A DNA stretch of 64,000 nucleotides from Streptomyces sp. CNQ-509 (lineage in GTDB: Bacteria > Actinomycetota > Actinomycetes > Streptomycetales > Streptomycetaceae): positions 4,819,001 to 4,883,000 of the forward strand of contig NZ_CP011492.1 in assembly GCF_001011035.1 (NCBI RefSeq), read 5' to 3'. Shown piece after piece: positions 44,001-51,122 of this stretch. Both the position numbers and the translations under genes were made by a program. A model generated the notes under the pieces. It did not search any database and was not told where the DNA came from. It saw only the letters and a list, made by a program, of their open reading frames with translations. Each line of letters begins with the position of its first letter. Within the stretch, counting starts at the first letter, position 1.

Positions 44001-44564
44001 GCTCTCGGGCTGCCCACACTGGCGGTCAACTGGGGCCCTTGGGGTGAGATCGGGGTAGCCACCGATTTCAGCGAACGCGGATACCAGACCATCCCTACGG
44101 AGATGGGGTTCCGGGCGCTGCAGGAACTGCTGGTGCACGAAAGTGTCCAGGCCGGGGTTATTCCAGGGGACGCCGGGACGTGGATTCCCAGAGTCGGCTG
44201 GGGCAGGGATTTCTTCAGCCTGGTCAGGCCGGACGGGGATGCCGGGGCGAGTGGGAGTGAGGAGAGCCCGGGGGAACTGGTGGAGCGGCTGCGCTCCATG
44301 CCGGCGGGCACCGACCAGCGGCGGGCGCTGGAGACGTTCCTGGCCGACCACATCCGCGCGGTGCTTCGGATCGGCGCTACGAGGATCGACCCGCAGACCC
44401 CGCTGCGCAGCCTGGGCTTCGACTCGCTGCTGGCCACCGAGGTACGGGCTCGCATCGAACCGGTCCTTGGCGTGCGCCTGGCCGGCGACTTCGTGTGGCG
44501 GCACCGTACCCTTGCCGCACTCGCGGAAGGGCTGTCCGAACGTCTGGGACTGACTCCTTCCTGA
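38052..44564 (+). CDS. Fully reducing single-module type I polyketide synthase (KS-AT-DH-ER-KR-ACP), MAS-like
   Basis: A 2170-residue megasynthase. KS: Cys196 (DTACSSS), His331 (HGTGT), His371 (NLGHLEPAAG). AT: Ser652 in GHSMGE, and the specificity-region motif VASHSPQVD at about 759, as in mycobacterial MAS/Pps-type enzymes. DH: His968 in DHQVYGSAALPG and Asp1138 in HPVLIDLC. ER: about 1490-1810 with NADPH loop HSATGGTGLAAIA near 1621. KR: ITGGLRGVGLA near 1825, Ser1955, Tyr1968. ACP: Ser2125 in LGFDSL. All active-site residues are present. There is no thioesterase, so release needs another enzyme. One module with every reducing domain suggests iterative synthesis of a saturated, possibly methyl-branched, acyl chain. 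Confidence 0.93.
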   Translation: MDDNPHAPARAYDETGAQAGRGVPHAAPGGRGAEIAVLGAGCRLPGDADSPVALWQLLADGRDAVGELPSDRAELSAGADSQVRPWGGFLRNVSGFDADFFGVSGREAEVLDPQHRLLLEVAWEAFEHAGFRPESLNGMPVGVFTGMSYHDYMDGLTGHPRELEGSVLTNGHCVAPGRISYLLGLRGPSLSLDTACSSSLVALHLAAQSLNAGECELALAGGVSLILQPRTTQSFARMGMLSAAGHCHAFDAAADGFVRGEGCGVVVLKRLADAVRAGDRVLAVLRGSAVNQDGASEGLAAPSSDAQRALYIRALSAAGVDPCDVGMVETHGTGTPVGDPAEFASLAAVYGERRTDGGRCALTSVKTNLGHLEPAAGVAGLIKVIGSLGRGLIPPNLHFTDWNPACRPEGTRLFVPTGLVEWPVRSGPRLASVSSFGFAGTNAHAVLEQPPTSRSRGGRGRPKPTVPPPSPEPEVFLVPAGSTAVLPDAALRLAEWLEGDGASVPLRDVAHTLAMRRSPGRGRLGVVADSHGLLAESLRTYAAGQAEPHVVTGSVGSGISRRPVWVFSGQGSQRPGMGSGLLDTVPAFASALAEVDELITAEAGFSVLDVVRRGRPVNGCGRVQPVLFALQIALAAAWRGHGVEPAGVIGHSMGEVAAAVVAGALSLADGVRVICRRSALLERVAGHGAMASVELDAETVAAEIAAVGADPDTPAGQVSVAVLSAPGVTVVAGDTARVHRMVEDWQARGVPASTVAVDVASHSPQVDPLLDDLRAALVDLTPRSPHLPFYSTVLDDPNGRPAFDSGYWCENLRRPVRFAAAVAAAAADRHTLYVEISPHPVVSRALTRSLAAQGAQVTEPVVLPTLLRDEDELATLRVQLAALHCAGTTVDWSVLYADAQLADVPTIAFDRTRHFTRPEIPRPRSEASPGGADADPLPGRRTEIPGTPHRLCWHGDTGISRLPWLADHQVYGSAALPGAVHCAIALSCACDAFNAGPHEVEVADVRFLELLRLTERTPVSTTVTLTDADHAQCEIYARGEKDTWVLQATAVLRRRAPVPRSSLSSVGSLASGHPRRLDPRILYESLRARGLTHGPAFTGVLGLRGAEDGESYWAQVEVPQEARRSGYGSLRIHPVLIDLCAQLVAARLIEEADSGTLLPVGMRDLRVLGDIASTVYCHAHIAETSDDGLTGNVRLLDQAGSPVLSIDGLKFTRRAATNSKAVDSWFSGIRWSESPRRTPSRDLSAPTMLIISESGQDAESSRALARAIESAGGKAAVWKPPPAQEGLQGLTASLVARLEASKEPPRVVAVLCRQDGDGEAGQDPAAVGLRQVRLLLAAAQAITGVAAGPVRLYAVTRGSRPVRPGDTADPAQGALRGVVRVLALEHPELQATLVDADARSGTDTGKGGDRAALRELACELMSYQVPDTENLEDEVALRGGARHVARLERTPLTKGERVLAARMVRSGEDGFRLLVRRPGDLTSLRLAESPRIAPGAGEVEVRVTATGLNFRDVLIALGVLPGAGAGDGATGAFDGIGFECAGVVTAVGPGVERCCVGDDVLAVSLEGGAFASFVTLPARAVASIPPGLGAVAAAGLPIPFLTAWYALRHVARLAPGERVLIHSATGGTGLAAIAVARHLGAEVLATAGSEEKRSHLRAMGIAQVMDSRTLDFRDRTREATGGEGVDVVLNSLSGAAIRAGLETLRPFGRFIELGVRDILSDGLLGLSPLRHNITFRTVDLIELQRSQPEVFDEVLREVLGQFTAGELAPLHSTTFPLTAASQAFRLMAGARHLGKVVLTTPAQGETVAVLSAEPVTARRDGAYIITGGLRGVGLATAQWLAQQGAGHLVLNGRTRPTPQATATLRDLDAQGTKITVVLGDIAEQQTAERLVAAAGKQPWPLRGVVHGAMVLADAAVTTLDEERLRKAWKPKADGAWHLHRATASHRLDWFVVHSSMASLLGNPGQAGYAAANAWLDAFAAWRTALGLPTLAVNWGPWGEIGVATDFSERGYQTIPTEMGFRALQELLVHESVQAGVIPGDAGTWIPRVGWGRDFFSLVRPDGDAGASGSEESPGELVERLRSMPAGTDQRRALETFLADHIRAVLRIGATRIDPQTPLRSLGFDSLLATEVRARIEPVLGVRLAGDFVWRHRTLAALAEGLSERLGLTPS

Positions 44565-44579
44565 GTGCGCTGCATTCCT

Positions 44580-44621
44580 GACGGGCTCCGGGACGTGCGC
44601 AAACCATTCCCGGAGCCCGTC
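44580..44621 (+). terminator. Strong terminator of the PKS operon
   Basis: A perfect 14-bp stem (GACGGGCTCCGGGA with its complement) and 14-nt loop begin 15 bp after the PKS stop. Confidence 0.92.
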
Positions 44622-44743
44622 GTCCACGAGTGCACCGTCCAGCGGGTCGTCGATTGATGCGGCGTCACCCGCCGCCGTCGTCTACCGCCGCTCCGGCAAG
44701 GCTCTGCCGTATCAGCCCGCGCTGCCCCGAACGTCGCCGGCCG

Positions 44744-46225
44744 CTACCTTGTCGCCGGGGTCTGAGGCGCGGGGCAGGCGTCGGCAACGTGCCAGCGGCC
44801 CAGGTCGGTCTCCACGGCCCGGGCCTCCCCTTCTCGCTGCCTGCCCAACGTGGTTGCGCTGTCGGCCATCCGGGCCTCGAACGCCCGCTGCGCTTCGCTG
44901 TCCCGGTTGCGTTGCAGGCGTCCGCGGAAATCGCTCAGATATCCCATGCCGAGGTGGGAGCGCAATCCGCCGAGCAACTCCAGTGCGCGCAAGGCGTGGT
45001 GACACCCCTCCGTCACCTCACCGGCCTCGGCTCGTGCGGTGGCGAGTAACAGCAGATCGATGGCGCGACGGCGTACGTCCCTCCGCGGCAAGCCGTCAAG
45101 CGCCGTCTGAGCCCAACGGGCCGACTCCGCCGGACGGCCCAGATCCCGGTAGCAATGGGCCAGCCCGTCGGCCAGGTGCGCCGCGGTGAAGTCCGCGAGC
45201 CACTCGTGTTCCCCGTCCGCGGACGTGTCGTCGAATGTCTCGAGTGCGAGGTCTGCGCTCCGCTCGCAGGAAAAAGCGTCGCCAAGCAAGGCATGCCCGC
45301 GTGCCTCCGCCAGGTGAAACAGCGCCTCCAAGGAGGGCGTCGTGTGGCTGCCGGTGCCGCCACGGGCGGCGAGTGCGAGGGGTACCACTTCTCGTGGGTG
45401 ACCGAGAAGCGGCGCGGTAGTGGACATACCGTCTGCCAGCACGAATCCACCGAGCGCGCGGTCGCCGGCAGCTTGAGCCAGCCTGAGTGCCTGGATGTAG
45501 TAACGCTGCGCCAGACTGGGCCTGCCGGTGTCCACCGTCATGAGGCCGGTGTGCTTGGCGAGTTGGGCGATGGCGGCGAAGAGGCTGCGGCCGACTGTCT
45601 CCGTGTAGGTGCCTGAGAGTAGTCCGGAGACGAATACGTTGAGGTAGTGCACCGCGACAGAACGCGTGTGGCCGCCGCCGAAGCTGCGGTCGAGTCCGGA
45701 CAGCGCCAGGGTCGTCTCCCGCACCGCCTCCACGTCGGCGAGGTGCACCTGTGAGCCGCCCTCGCGGGAGACCTCCGCGTCGCATGCCGTGATGAGCCAG
45801 TCGCGGCTGGGGCCGATCAAGGTGGAGACCGCCACCGTAGGGCCGAACACCAGGCCCCGGGGGTCGGCGTCGCAGGACCAGAGTTCGCATGCCGACTGGA
45901 TGGCCTCGCCCAGATCTGGTGCGAATTTCAGACCGACGTTACTTGCCAGGCTTTTCCCGTACGCCATTCCGATCTCGTCCAGCGATACGGTACGGTCGAG
46001 TTTCTCGCTGAGTACTTCGGCGATAATCACGGCCGTGCGGATTCGAGGACGCTGACCCCGTACCCACCGGCTCACGGAGGTCTTGTCGTGACGCAGGTTG
46101 AGTCCGCGCTGGCTGCCCCGGATGTTCACTCGCCGAGCGAGTCCGGCATTCGAGATCCCCGCCTCATGCAACAGGGCCTCAAGTCTCTGATTCGGCTCAC
46201 GAGAAACGACTTTACGGGCAGCCAT
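44744..46225 (-). CDS. HTH/TPR regulator of the NsdA-like streptomycete family
   Basis: A 493-residue regulator. The N-terminus (NQRLEALLHEAGISNAGLAR, then NLRHDKTSVSRWVRGQRPR, then DRTVSLDEIGMAY) is the Cro/C1-like helix-turn-helix found in a large streptomycete family that includes NsdA, a repressor of sporulation and antibiotic production. The rest, about 400 residues, is helical with TPR-like repeats (QRYYIQALRLAQAAGD, ALFHLAEARGHALLGD). The ATG at 46225 follows GAAAGGAAAAAG. It is convergent with the PKS operon and is the only DNA-binding protein in the island, so it is the best candidate regulator (inference). Confidence 0.85.
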   Translation of the reverse strand: MAARKVVSREPNQRLEALLHEAGISNAGLARRVNIRGSQRGLNLRHDKTSVSRWVRGQRPRIRTAVIIAEVLSEKLDRTVSLDEIGMAYGKSLASNVGLKFAPDLGEAIQSACELWSCDADPRGLVFGPTVAVSTLIGPSRDWLITACDAEVSREGGSQVHLADVEAVRETTLALSGLDRSFGGGHTRSVAVHYLNVFVSGLLSGTYTETVGRSLFAAIAQLAKHTGLMTVDTGRPSLAQRYYIQALRLAQAAGDRALGGFVLADGMSTTAPLLGHPREVVPLALAARGGTGSHTTPSLEALFHLAEARGHALLGDAFSCERSADLALETFDDTSADGEHEWLADFTAAHLADGLAHCYRDLGRPAESARWAQTALDGLPRRDVRRRAIDLLLLATARAEAGEVTEGCHHALRALELLGGLRSHLGMGYLSDFRGRLQRNRDSEAQRAFEARMADSATTLGRQREGEARAVETDLGRWHVADACPAPQTPATR

Positions 46226-46596
46226 CTTTTTCCTTTCAAAGAACCCCTGAGCGGAACGGCAGTGCCGTCACTCAACGAGGAAATTTGACCAAGCAGCCCC
46301 GTGCGAGAACCTAGACCTCCTGCAGGTATTCTTGTGTTTCCGCTGTCGCCTGGCAAGCGCGCCAAGTGGTGAACCGGAATCGAAGACGCATGTACCGGCG
46401 CGCAAGTAGCATTTGGGAAAGAAACGTTCCCTCGCGCACCAGTTTTCACCTTCTCATTGGTTATTCTTTTGAAATACAGTGTCCGTGGGGGCGCGCGGCA
46501 CGATGAACGCGGGCCGGCACGTTCGCTGCACCGGTCGCGTTGCCGGGCGCGTTCGTGCAGGGCGGTCTCGTGGCGGCGGTGGTGTGGGTCGGCTGT
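46226..46596. other. Divergent-side intergenic region upstream of the HTH/TPR gene
   Basis: A roughly 370-bp region of lower GC (46300-46480). It presumably holds the regulator promoter. No ORF with a ribosome site was found. Confidence 0.35.
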
Positions 46597-46635
46597 GGGC
46601 GCCGCTCGGCCCATCGATCACGGCGAGCGGCGCCC
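46597..46635 (-). terminator. Terminator after the Ig-like protein gene
   Basis: A perfect 12-bp stem (GGGCGCCGCTCG with CGAGCGGCGCCC) and 15-nt loop lie 13 bp past the stop. Confidence 0.85.
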
Positions 46636-46648
46636 GGTCAGCGAGGGT

Positions 46649-47131
46649 TCAGTAGACGGTGACGTCGTTGTCGATGTTGCCGACGGTGAAGTTGATCAGG
46701 CTGCCGCAGGCGAGGGCGCAGAAGCCGTAGGGCGGTGTGGGGGGTGTGGGGGAGGAGGAGATCACGACGGTGGTTTGGTCGTTGGAGGCGGCGCAGTTGT
46801 CGTTGCCGTTGTAGGCGGCGGTGATGGTGTGGGTGCCTGTGGTGGCGAAGTTGGTGTCGTAGGTTGCGGTGCCGTCGGGGGCGACGGGGACGGTGGCGAG
46901 GAGGTCGGGGCCGTCGAAGAAGGACACGCCCAGACCGCCGCTGGGGTCCTCCGGGCAACTGACCGTCGCCTCCAGTTCCACAGGTGCCCCGACGGCTGCG
47001 GTTGAGGGTGTTGCGGTGACCGAGGTGGTCGAGGGCTCCAGGGCTGCGGCCGGGGAGGCCAGACCGATGACTGCGGCCAGTGCGCAGAAGAGCGCTGCCT
47101 TCCAGAATGTCCATCGCTGCCAACGACTCAC
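46649..47131 (-). CDS. Secreted Ig-like domain protein
   Basis: A 160-residue exported protein. The signal peptide has KAALFCALAAVIGLASPAAA with cleavage near residue 30. One bacterial Ig-like (Big_3-type) domain follows: STTSVTATPSTAAVGAPVEL, FFDGPDLLATVPVAPDGTAT, and GTHTITAAYNGNDNCAAS. The last 30 residues (YGFCALACGSLINFTVGNID) are hydrophobic with two Cys and could anchor or pair. The GTG at 47131 has GGGAGC about 10 nt upstream. It is divergent from the IPT/TIG genes, suggesting a shared surface-related role (inference). Confidence 0.8.
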   Translation of the reverse strand: MSRWQRWTFWKAALFCALAAVIGLASPAAALEPSTTSVTATPSTAAVGAPVELEATVSCPEDPSGGLGVSFFDGPDLLATVPVAPDGTATYDTNFATTGTHTITAAYNGNDNCAASNDQTTVVISSSPTPPTPPYGFCALACGSLINFTVGNIDNDVTVY

Positions 47132-47659
47132 TGGTAGGGCTCCCTTGAACTGGGGGTTTTGCGGGCTTGTTGACCCGCCGGACAGCCGAGGACCGTAGTC
47201 GCCGCTGCGGTGACGGCACGGAAGGCGCTCGGGAGGAGGTCCACTTGGATCACACGGAACACCCCACCGGAGGAAGCTCTCCTTCCCCCGTGCTTTCCGG
47301 TTCTACCTATCTTCGACCGGAACGACCTGGTGCAGCCGGACGAGGATGTTGATCAGCTCAGATGTATCTATATGTCCCAACAGTCACGCGGATGTAACTC
47401 GTTTGGGTGATGTGTCGCTCATATTCTTGCACTCGTTTCACCCGAGTGGCTCAATGGCTATATCCGCCACAGGTGGATCGTTCATCTCTCCGTGGGGGCA
47501 TCGGCGCGGCAGTACCGCGATTCCCTTCACACCTCGGCTCGGCAGCCCGGTCACGGGCGTACCGGGCGTAGTGATCCGATCACCCCTCTGCGTCTCTGCT
47601 TCCGCACGCGGCACCGGTCCGGATGCGGCGGCACAACTCATTCCTCAAAGGAGGACTCC
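47132..47659. other. Divergent promoter region between the Ig-like and IPT/TIG genes
   Basis: The gap is 528 bp. An AT-richer patch lies at about 47340-47470 (GATGTATCTATATGTCCC, GGCTATATCC). Frames crossing it are Ser/Arg-rich with no ribosome site. Regulatory DNA is likely, with no gene seen. Confidence 0.4.
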
Positions 47660-48457
47660 ATGGCCCCCTTCATCACGTCTATCAGCCCCACCCAGGGCAC
47701 GGCCGGCACCTCGGTGACCATCACCGGTACCGGGTTCGGCGCCCTGGCCAGCACGCCGGTCGTCCACTTCGGCAGCACGACCGTGACCGGCACGGTCACG
47801 GTCGCCAACACCCAGGTCAGCGTCACCGCCCCCGGCGGCTGCGCCGGGCAGGTCAACGTCAGCGTGACCGTGGGCAGCTCCACCAGCAACAGCAGGGCGT
47901 TCTTCTACATCGCCGCCCCCGCCGTCGCGGCCCTCAGCGCCAACGTCGGCCCCGACACCTCCCCGCCGGCCAGCACCCTGTACGGCAGCGGATTAGCTGC
48001 CGCCACGGCAGTCACCTTCGGCGCCGCCGGTGCCGGCACCCTCGGCGCCGTCGTCAGCGACTCCCAGCGCTCCGCCACCCCGCCCTCCTTCGCCGTCACC
48101 GGCACCCCGGTCACCGTCGACGTCACGGTGACCAACCCGGGCGGGACCAGCACCATCACCGGAGCCGCCGACCAGTACACCTACTACGACCAGCCAACGG
48201 CCACGACCATCAGTCCCAGTACCGGGTCGCCGGGAGACACCGGCGTCCTCATCACCGGCACCGGCTTCTACGAGGTCAGTGCAGTGACTTTCACCGACCC
48301 CGCAGGCCCCACCGACTACCCCGCCAGCTTCGCCGCTACCAGCGACACCCAGCTGATCGTGACGGTCCCCTCCGGCGCCCCGACGGCAACGGCACTCGAC
48401 GTGACCGTCACCAACCCCGGCGGCACCACCACCCCCGCACTGGTCTTCAACACCTGA
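47660..48457 (+). CDS. IPT/TIG-repeat protein without signal peptide (three modules)
   Basis: A 265-residue protein made only of beta-rich IPT/TIG immunoglobulin-like modules of about 85-90 residues. The first begins ITSISPTQGTAGTSVTITGT, and the third begins ATTISPSTGSPGDTGVLITG. Each module ends near VTVTNPGG. The middle module is more divergent. The N-terminus MAPFITSIS has no signal peptide or lipobox, and there is no membrane helix, yet such domains normally work at cell surfaces. The ATG has an ideal AAGGAGG at 5-nt spacing. A second, related gene follows after 130 bp. Confidence 0.85.
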   Translation: MAPFITSISPTQGTAGTSVTITGTGFGALASTPVVHFGSTTVTGTVTVANTQVSVTAPGGCAGQVNVSVTVGSSTSNSRAFFYIAAPAVAALSANVGPDTSPPASTLYGSGLAAATAVTFGAAGAGTLGAVVSDSQRSATPPSFAVTGTPVTVDVTVTNPGGTSTITGAADQYTYYDQPTATTISPSTGSPGDTGVLITGTGFYEVSAVTFTDPAGPTDYPASFAATSDTQLIVTVPSGAPTATALDVTVTNPGGTTTPALVFNT

Positions 48458-48587
48458 CCGCACCACGTCACGCGTGTGTGCCATGGGCGACCAGGGCACA
48501 CACGCCCCACCCCGAACCGGGCAGCGACGACTCACACGCAGCATGCTCACAGCGCCCGGACGACAGAGAAGCGAGAAAGGCCCTTCC

Positions 48588-49580
48588 ATGGCACCGGTGA
48601 TCAGCGCACTCAATCCCACCCAGGGCCCCGCCGCCGGTGGCAACCAGGTCACCATCTCCGGCAGTTCCTTCATCGGCGCCACCGCCGTCCGCTTCGGCAC
48701 GAACTCCGCAGCTTTCGGGGTCGTCAGCAACTCCCAGATCACAGCCTTCCCGCCCCCGGGCTCCGGGGCCGTGACCGTGCGGGTGACCTCACCGAGCGGA
48801 ACGAGCAACGGCGTCACGTACACCTACGTCCCCGCACCGGTCCTCACCAGCCTCGCGCCCGGCCAGGGGCCGACGAGCGGCGGGAACCCGGTGATACTCA
48901 CCGGCACCGGATTCACCGGCGCCAGCACAGTCCAATTCGGCGCCGCCTCCGCCGTCTTCACCGTCAACAGCAGCACACAGATCACCGCCACCGCACCCGC
49001 CGGCTCGGGCTCCGTCGCCGTGACAGTGACGACACCCGGCGGCACCAGCAACAGCCTCACCTACACCTACGTCACGGCAGCGGCGCCCGTCGTCATCGAC
49101 CTCGGCTCCCACTTCGGCCCCACCGCCGGCGGCAACAGCGTCACCATCCTCGGGGCCGGCCTGACCGGCGCCACCGCCGTCCACTTCGGTGCCCAGGCCG
49201 CAGGCTTCACCGTCGTGGGCGACAACCAGATCACGGCTACCGCGCCGGCCGGCACCGGCACCGTGGTGGTCACCGTCACCACACCCGGAGGCACCAGCAG
49301 CACCGGGATCGGCAACCCGTACTACACCTACGTGGCGCAGCCCGCCCTCACCAGCCTCGCCCCCGACACCGGCCCCGCCACCGGCGGCACCGGCGTCACC
49401 ATCAACGGCACCGCCCTCACCTACACCGACAAGGTCTTCTTCGGCGCCACCCTCGCCACCTTCGCCGCCATCTCCGACACCATCGTCCTGGCCACCGCAC
49501 CGCCCGGCGCCGGAAGCGTCCCCGTCACCGTCCACAGCCCCGGCGGCACCAGCAATCCCCTCACCTACACCTACCAATGA
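48588..49580 (+). CDS. IPT/TIG-repeat protein without signal peptide (four modules)
   Basis: A 330-residue protein of four IPT/TIG modules beginning at about residues 3, 82, 167 and 252. Each opens with a GPxxGGxxVTIxGxxF-type strand and closes with GTSNxLTYTY. It ends directly with the last strand, so the whole protein is repeats. The start MAPVISALN is almost the same as that of the gene before it, and again no export signal is visible. GAGAAAGG precedes the ATG. The two genes are paralogues and likely a transcription unit. Partners and location are unknown. Confidence 0.85.
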   Translation: MAPVISALNPTQGPAAGGNQVTISGSSFIGATAVRFGTNSAAFGVVSNSQITAFPPPGSGAVTVRVTSPSGTSNGVTYTYVPAPVLTSLAPGQGPTSGGNPVILTGTGFTGASTVQFGAASAVFTVNSSTQITATAPAGSGSVAVTVTTPGGTSNSLTYTYVTAAAPVVIDLGSHFGPTAGGNSVTILGAGLTGATAVHFGAQAAGFTVVGDNQITATAPAGTGTVVVTVTTPGGTSSTGIGNPYYTYVAQPALTSLAPDTGPATGGTGVTINGTALTYTDKVFFGATLATFAAISDTIVLATAPPGAGSVPVTVHSPGGTSNPLTYTYQ

Positions 49581-49682
49581 CCAACCGGCCACCTTCTCCG
49601 GCAAGGGCCTGCCGACCCAGGCGCCTGCGGGATGGGCGAAGCGGGTTCGTCGATCACCGCTGCGGGGCGGGCCGTGCGTGGG

Positions 49683-50987
49683 TCAGCTCGCGTGCGGGTA
49701 CGCGACCATCGTGCGCGACGCCTCGTCCCAGAAGAGACCGAAGCCGGCGGTGTCGCCGAAGGGGAAGTCGATGGTGACGTCGTCGAACTCCTCGATCTTG
49801 CCGGTCCTCATGTCGAGTTGCACCGGATCCTCCGAGGAGATGAACCCCTCGGAGCCGATGGCGTTTCCGTACACCACGCCCTCGTCGGTGGCGAGCTGGA
49901 ACTCGACCGCGTTGGTGCTGTCGGTGCGCTCGTAGCAGACGCCTGTGCCCTCTTCCAGGTCGAACACCCGGCCCCCGTGGGCGAGATACCGGCCGTTGGC
50001 CGACAGGTGGTGGTCGCCGGGGGTGGTGTCTCCCTCGCAGCGGACCGTGGCGAGCGTCTTGCCGGAGGAGCTGTCGACGGCGCTCCACACGATCGCCTCG
50101 GAGTTCCGCTCCTGGCCCCAGTCGACGACGAGGAGGTCGTCCGAGATGACCTGGACGCGGGACGGCTCCCCCGGGGCTACTCCCTTCGGCCGGAGGTCGG
50201 CGGCGGTCCAGGCGCCGGGGACCCAGAAACCGTTGTAGTCGATGTCGATGCTGGTGCCGATGAGCAGACCGTCGTCCGTGAGCCCCTTGACCTGCCAACT
50301 GCTGTCACATTCGGGGCAGTCGGCCGGCGGCTCCTGGTCGGCGACGCCGTATTCGGTGGTGTCCCCGGTCGCCGGGTCGACGGCCACCACGGTGTCGTCG
50401 CCGCTCTGCACCAGCAGCCCGGCGCCGCCGTCGCGGACCTTGCCTTCGCCGTCCACCTCGACGTGGACCGGTCGTACGCCGTCACCGGACGCATCCGCCG
50501 GGAAGATGTCGATGGCGACGACCTCCTTGCCGCGGTTGATGGCATCGTCGTCCGTGGTGCCGGACGACCAGAGGGCCAGATACTCCTTACCGTCCACGGT
50601 CGCCCTGATGTACGGCAGACTCGTACTCTCCAGCGGGCTGACGGGGACGCTGCTCCACCGCTTCTCGCCCGTTGCGGCGTCCAGGACCGTGAAGCCGTAC
50701 TCGTCGGGTCCCCCCTCGCCGGGCCGCTCCCAGTACACCGCCACCGCGCCGGTCCGCGGGAGCGGCAACTGCGTGCCCTCCTCCGTCGACTCCCAGCCGC
50801 GCCCCGTGTCGTACAGCGCCGGCACGTCGAGCTGGGTGCCGGGCGGCGTCGCCTCGGCGCTCGGCGACGGGCCGGTGCGCTTGCCCTCCTTCGCCCCGGG
50901 GTTCTCCTCGTCCTCTCCGGAGTCCGAGCAGCCCGCCAGTAACGCCACCACCACCGCCGCGAAGGCGATCCACCTCGTCGCACGCAT
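49683..50987 (-). CDS. Lipoprotein with PQQ-like beta-propeller features
   Basis: A 434-residue lipoprotein. The signal IAFAAVVVALLAGC has its lipobox LAGC with Cys20, so it is anchored outside the membrane. A Ser/Pro/Glu-rich linker follows. The remainder has repeating strand motifs of PQQ-like propellers (FTVLDAATGEKRWSSVPV, VVAVDPATGDTTEYGV, VWSAVDSSSGKTLATVR). It is one of a common streptomycete family of unknown function, probably a ligand or partner binder. The ATG at 50987 directly precedes the basic n-region. It is divergent from the hypothetical gene at 51123. Confidence 0.8.
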   Translation of the reverse strand: MRATRWIAFAAVVVALLAGCSDSGEDEENPGAKEGKRTGPSPSAEATPPGTQLDVPALYDTGRGWESTEEGTQLPLPRTGAVAVYWERPGEGGPDEYGFTVLDAATGEKRWSSVPVSPLESTSLPYIRATVDGKEYLALWSSGTTDDDAINRGKEVVAIDIFPADASGDGVRPVHVEVDGEGKVRDGGAGLLVQSGDDTVVAVDPATGDTTEYGVADQEPPADCPECDSSWQVKGLTDDGLLIGTSIDIDYNGFWVPGAWTAADLRPKGVAPGEPSRVQVISDDLLVVDWGQERNSEAIVWSAVDSSSGKTLATVRCEGDTTPGDHHLSANGRYLAHGGRVFDLEEGTGVCYERTDSTNAVEFQLATDEGVVYGNAIGSEGFISSEDPVQLDMRTGKIEEFDDVTIDFPFGDTAGFGLFWDEASRTMVAYPHAS

Positions 50988-51122
50988 CAGCGCCCCCGTC
51001 TCTTCCTCGACCGAACGCCTCACAATGGCACCGCGGCTGACGCGCCGCAAACCTCGTTCGCCCACCACCGGTTGACCGCCGCCCTCCGGCAGAATCGACC
51101 CGGACGAAGGGGGAGGAGGGGT

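Noticed and set aside
47346..47717. Plus-strand ORF upstream of the first IPT/TIG gene
   Set aside because: Ser/Pro-rich shadow that overlaps the strong IPT/TIG start and has no ribosome site.
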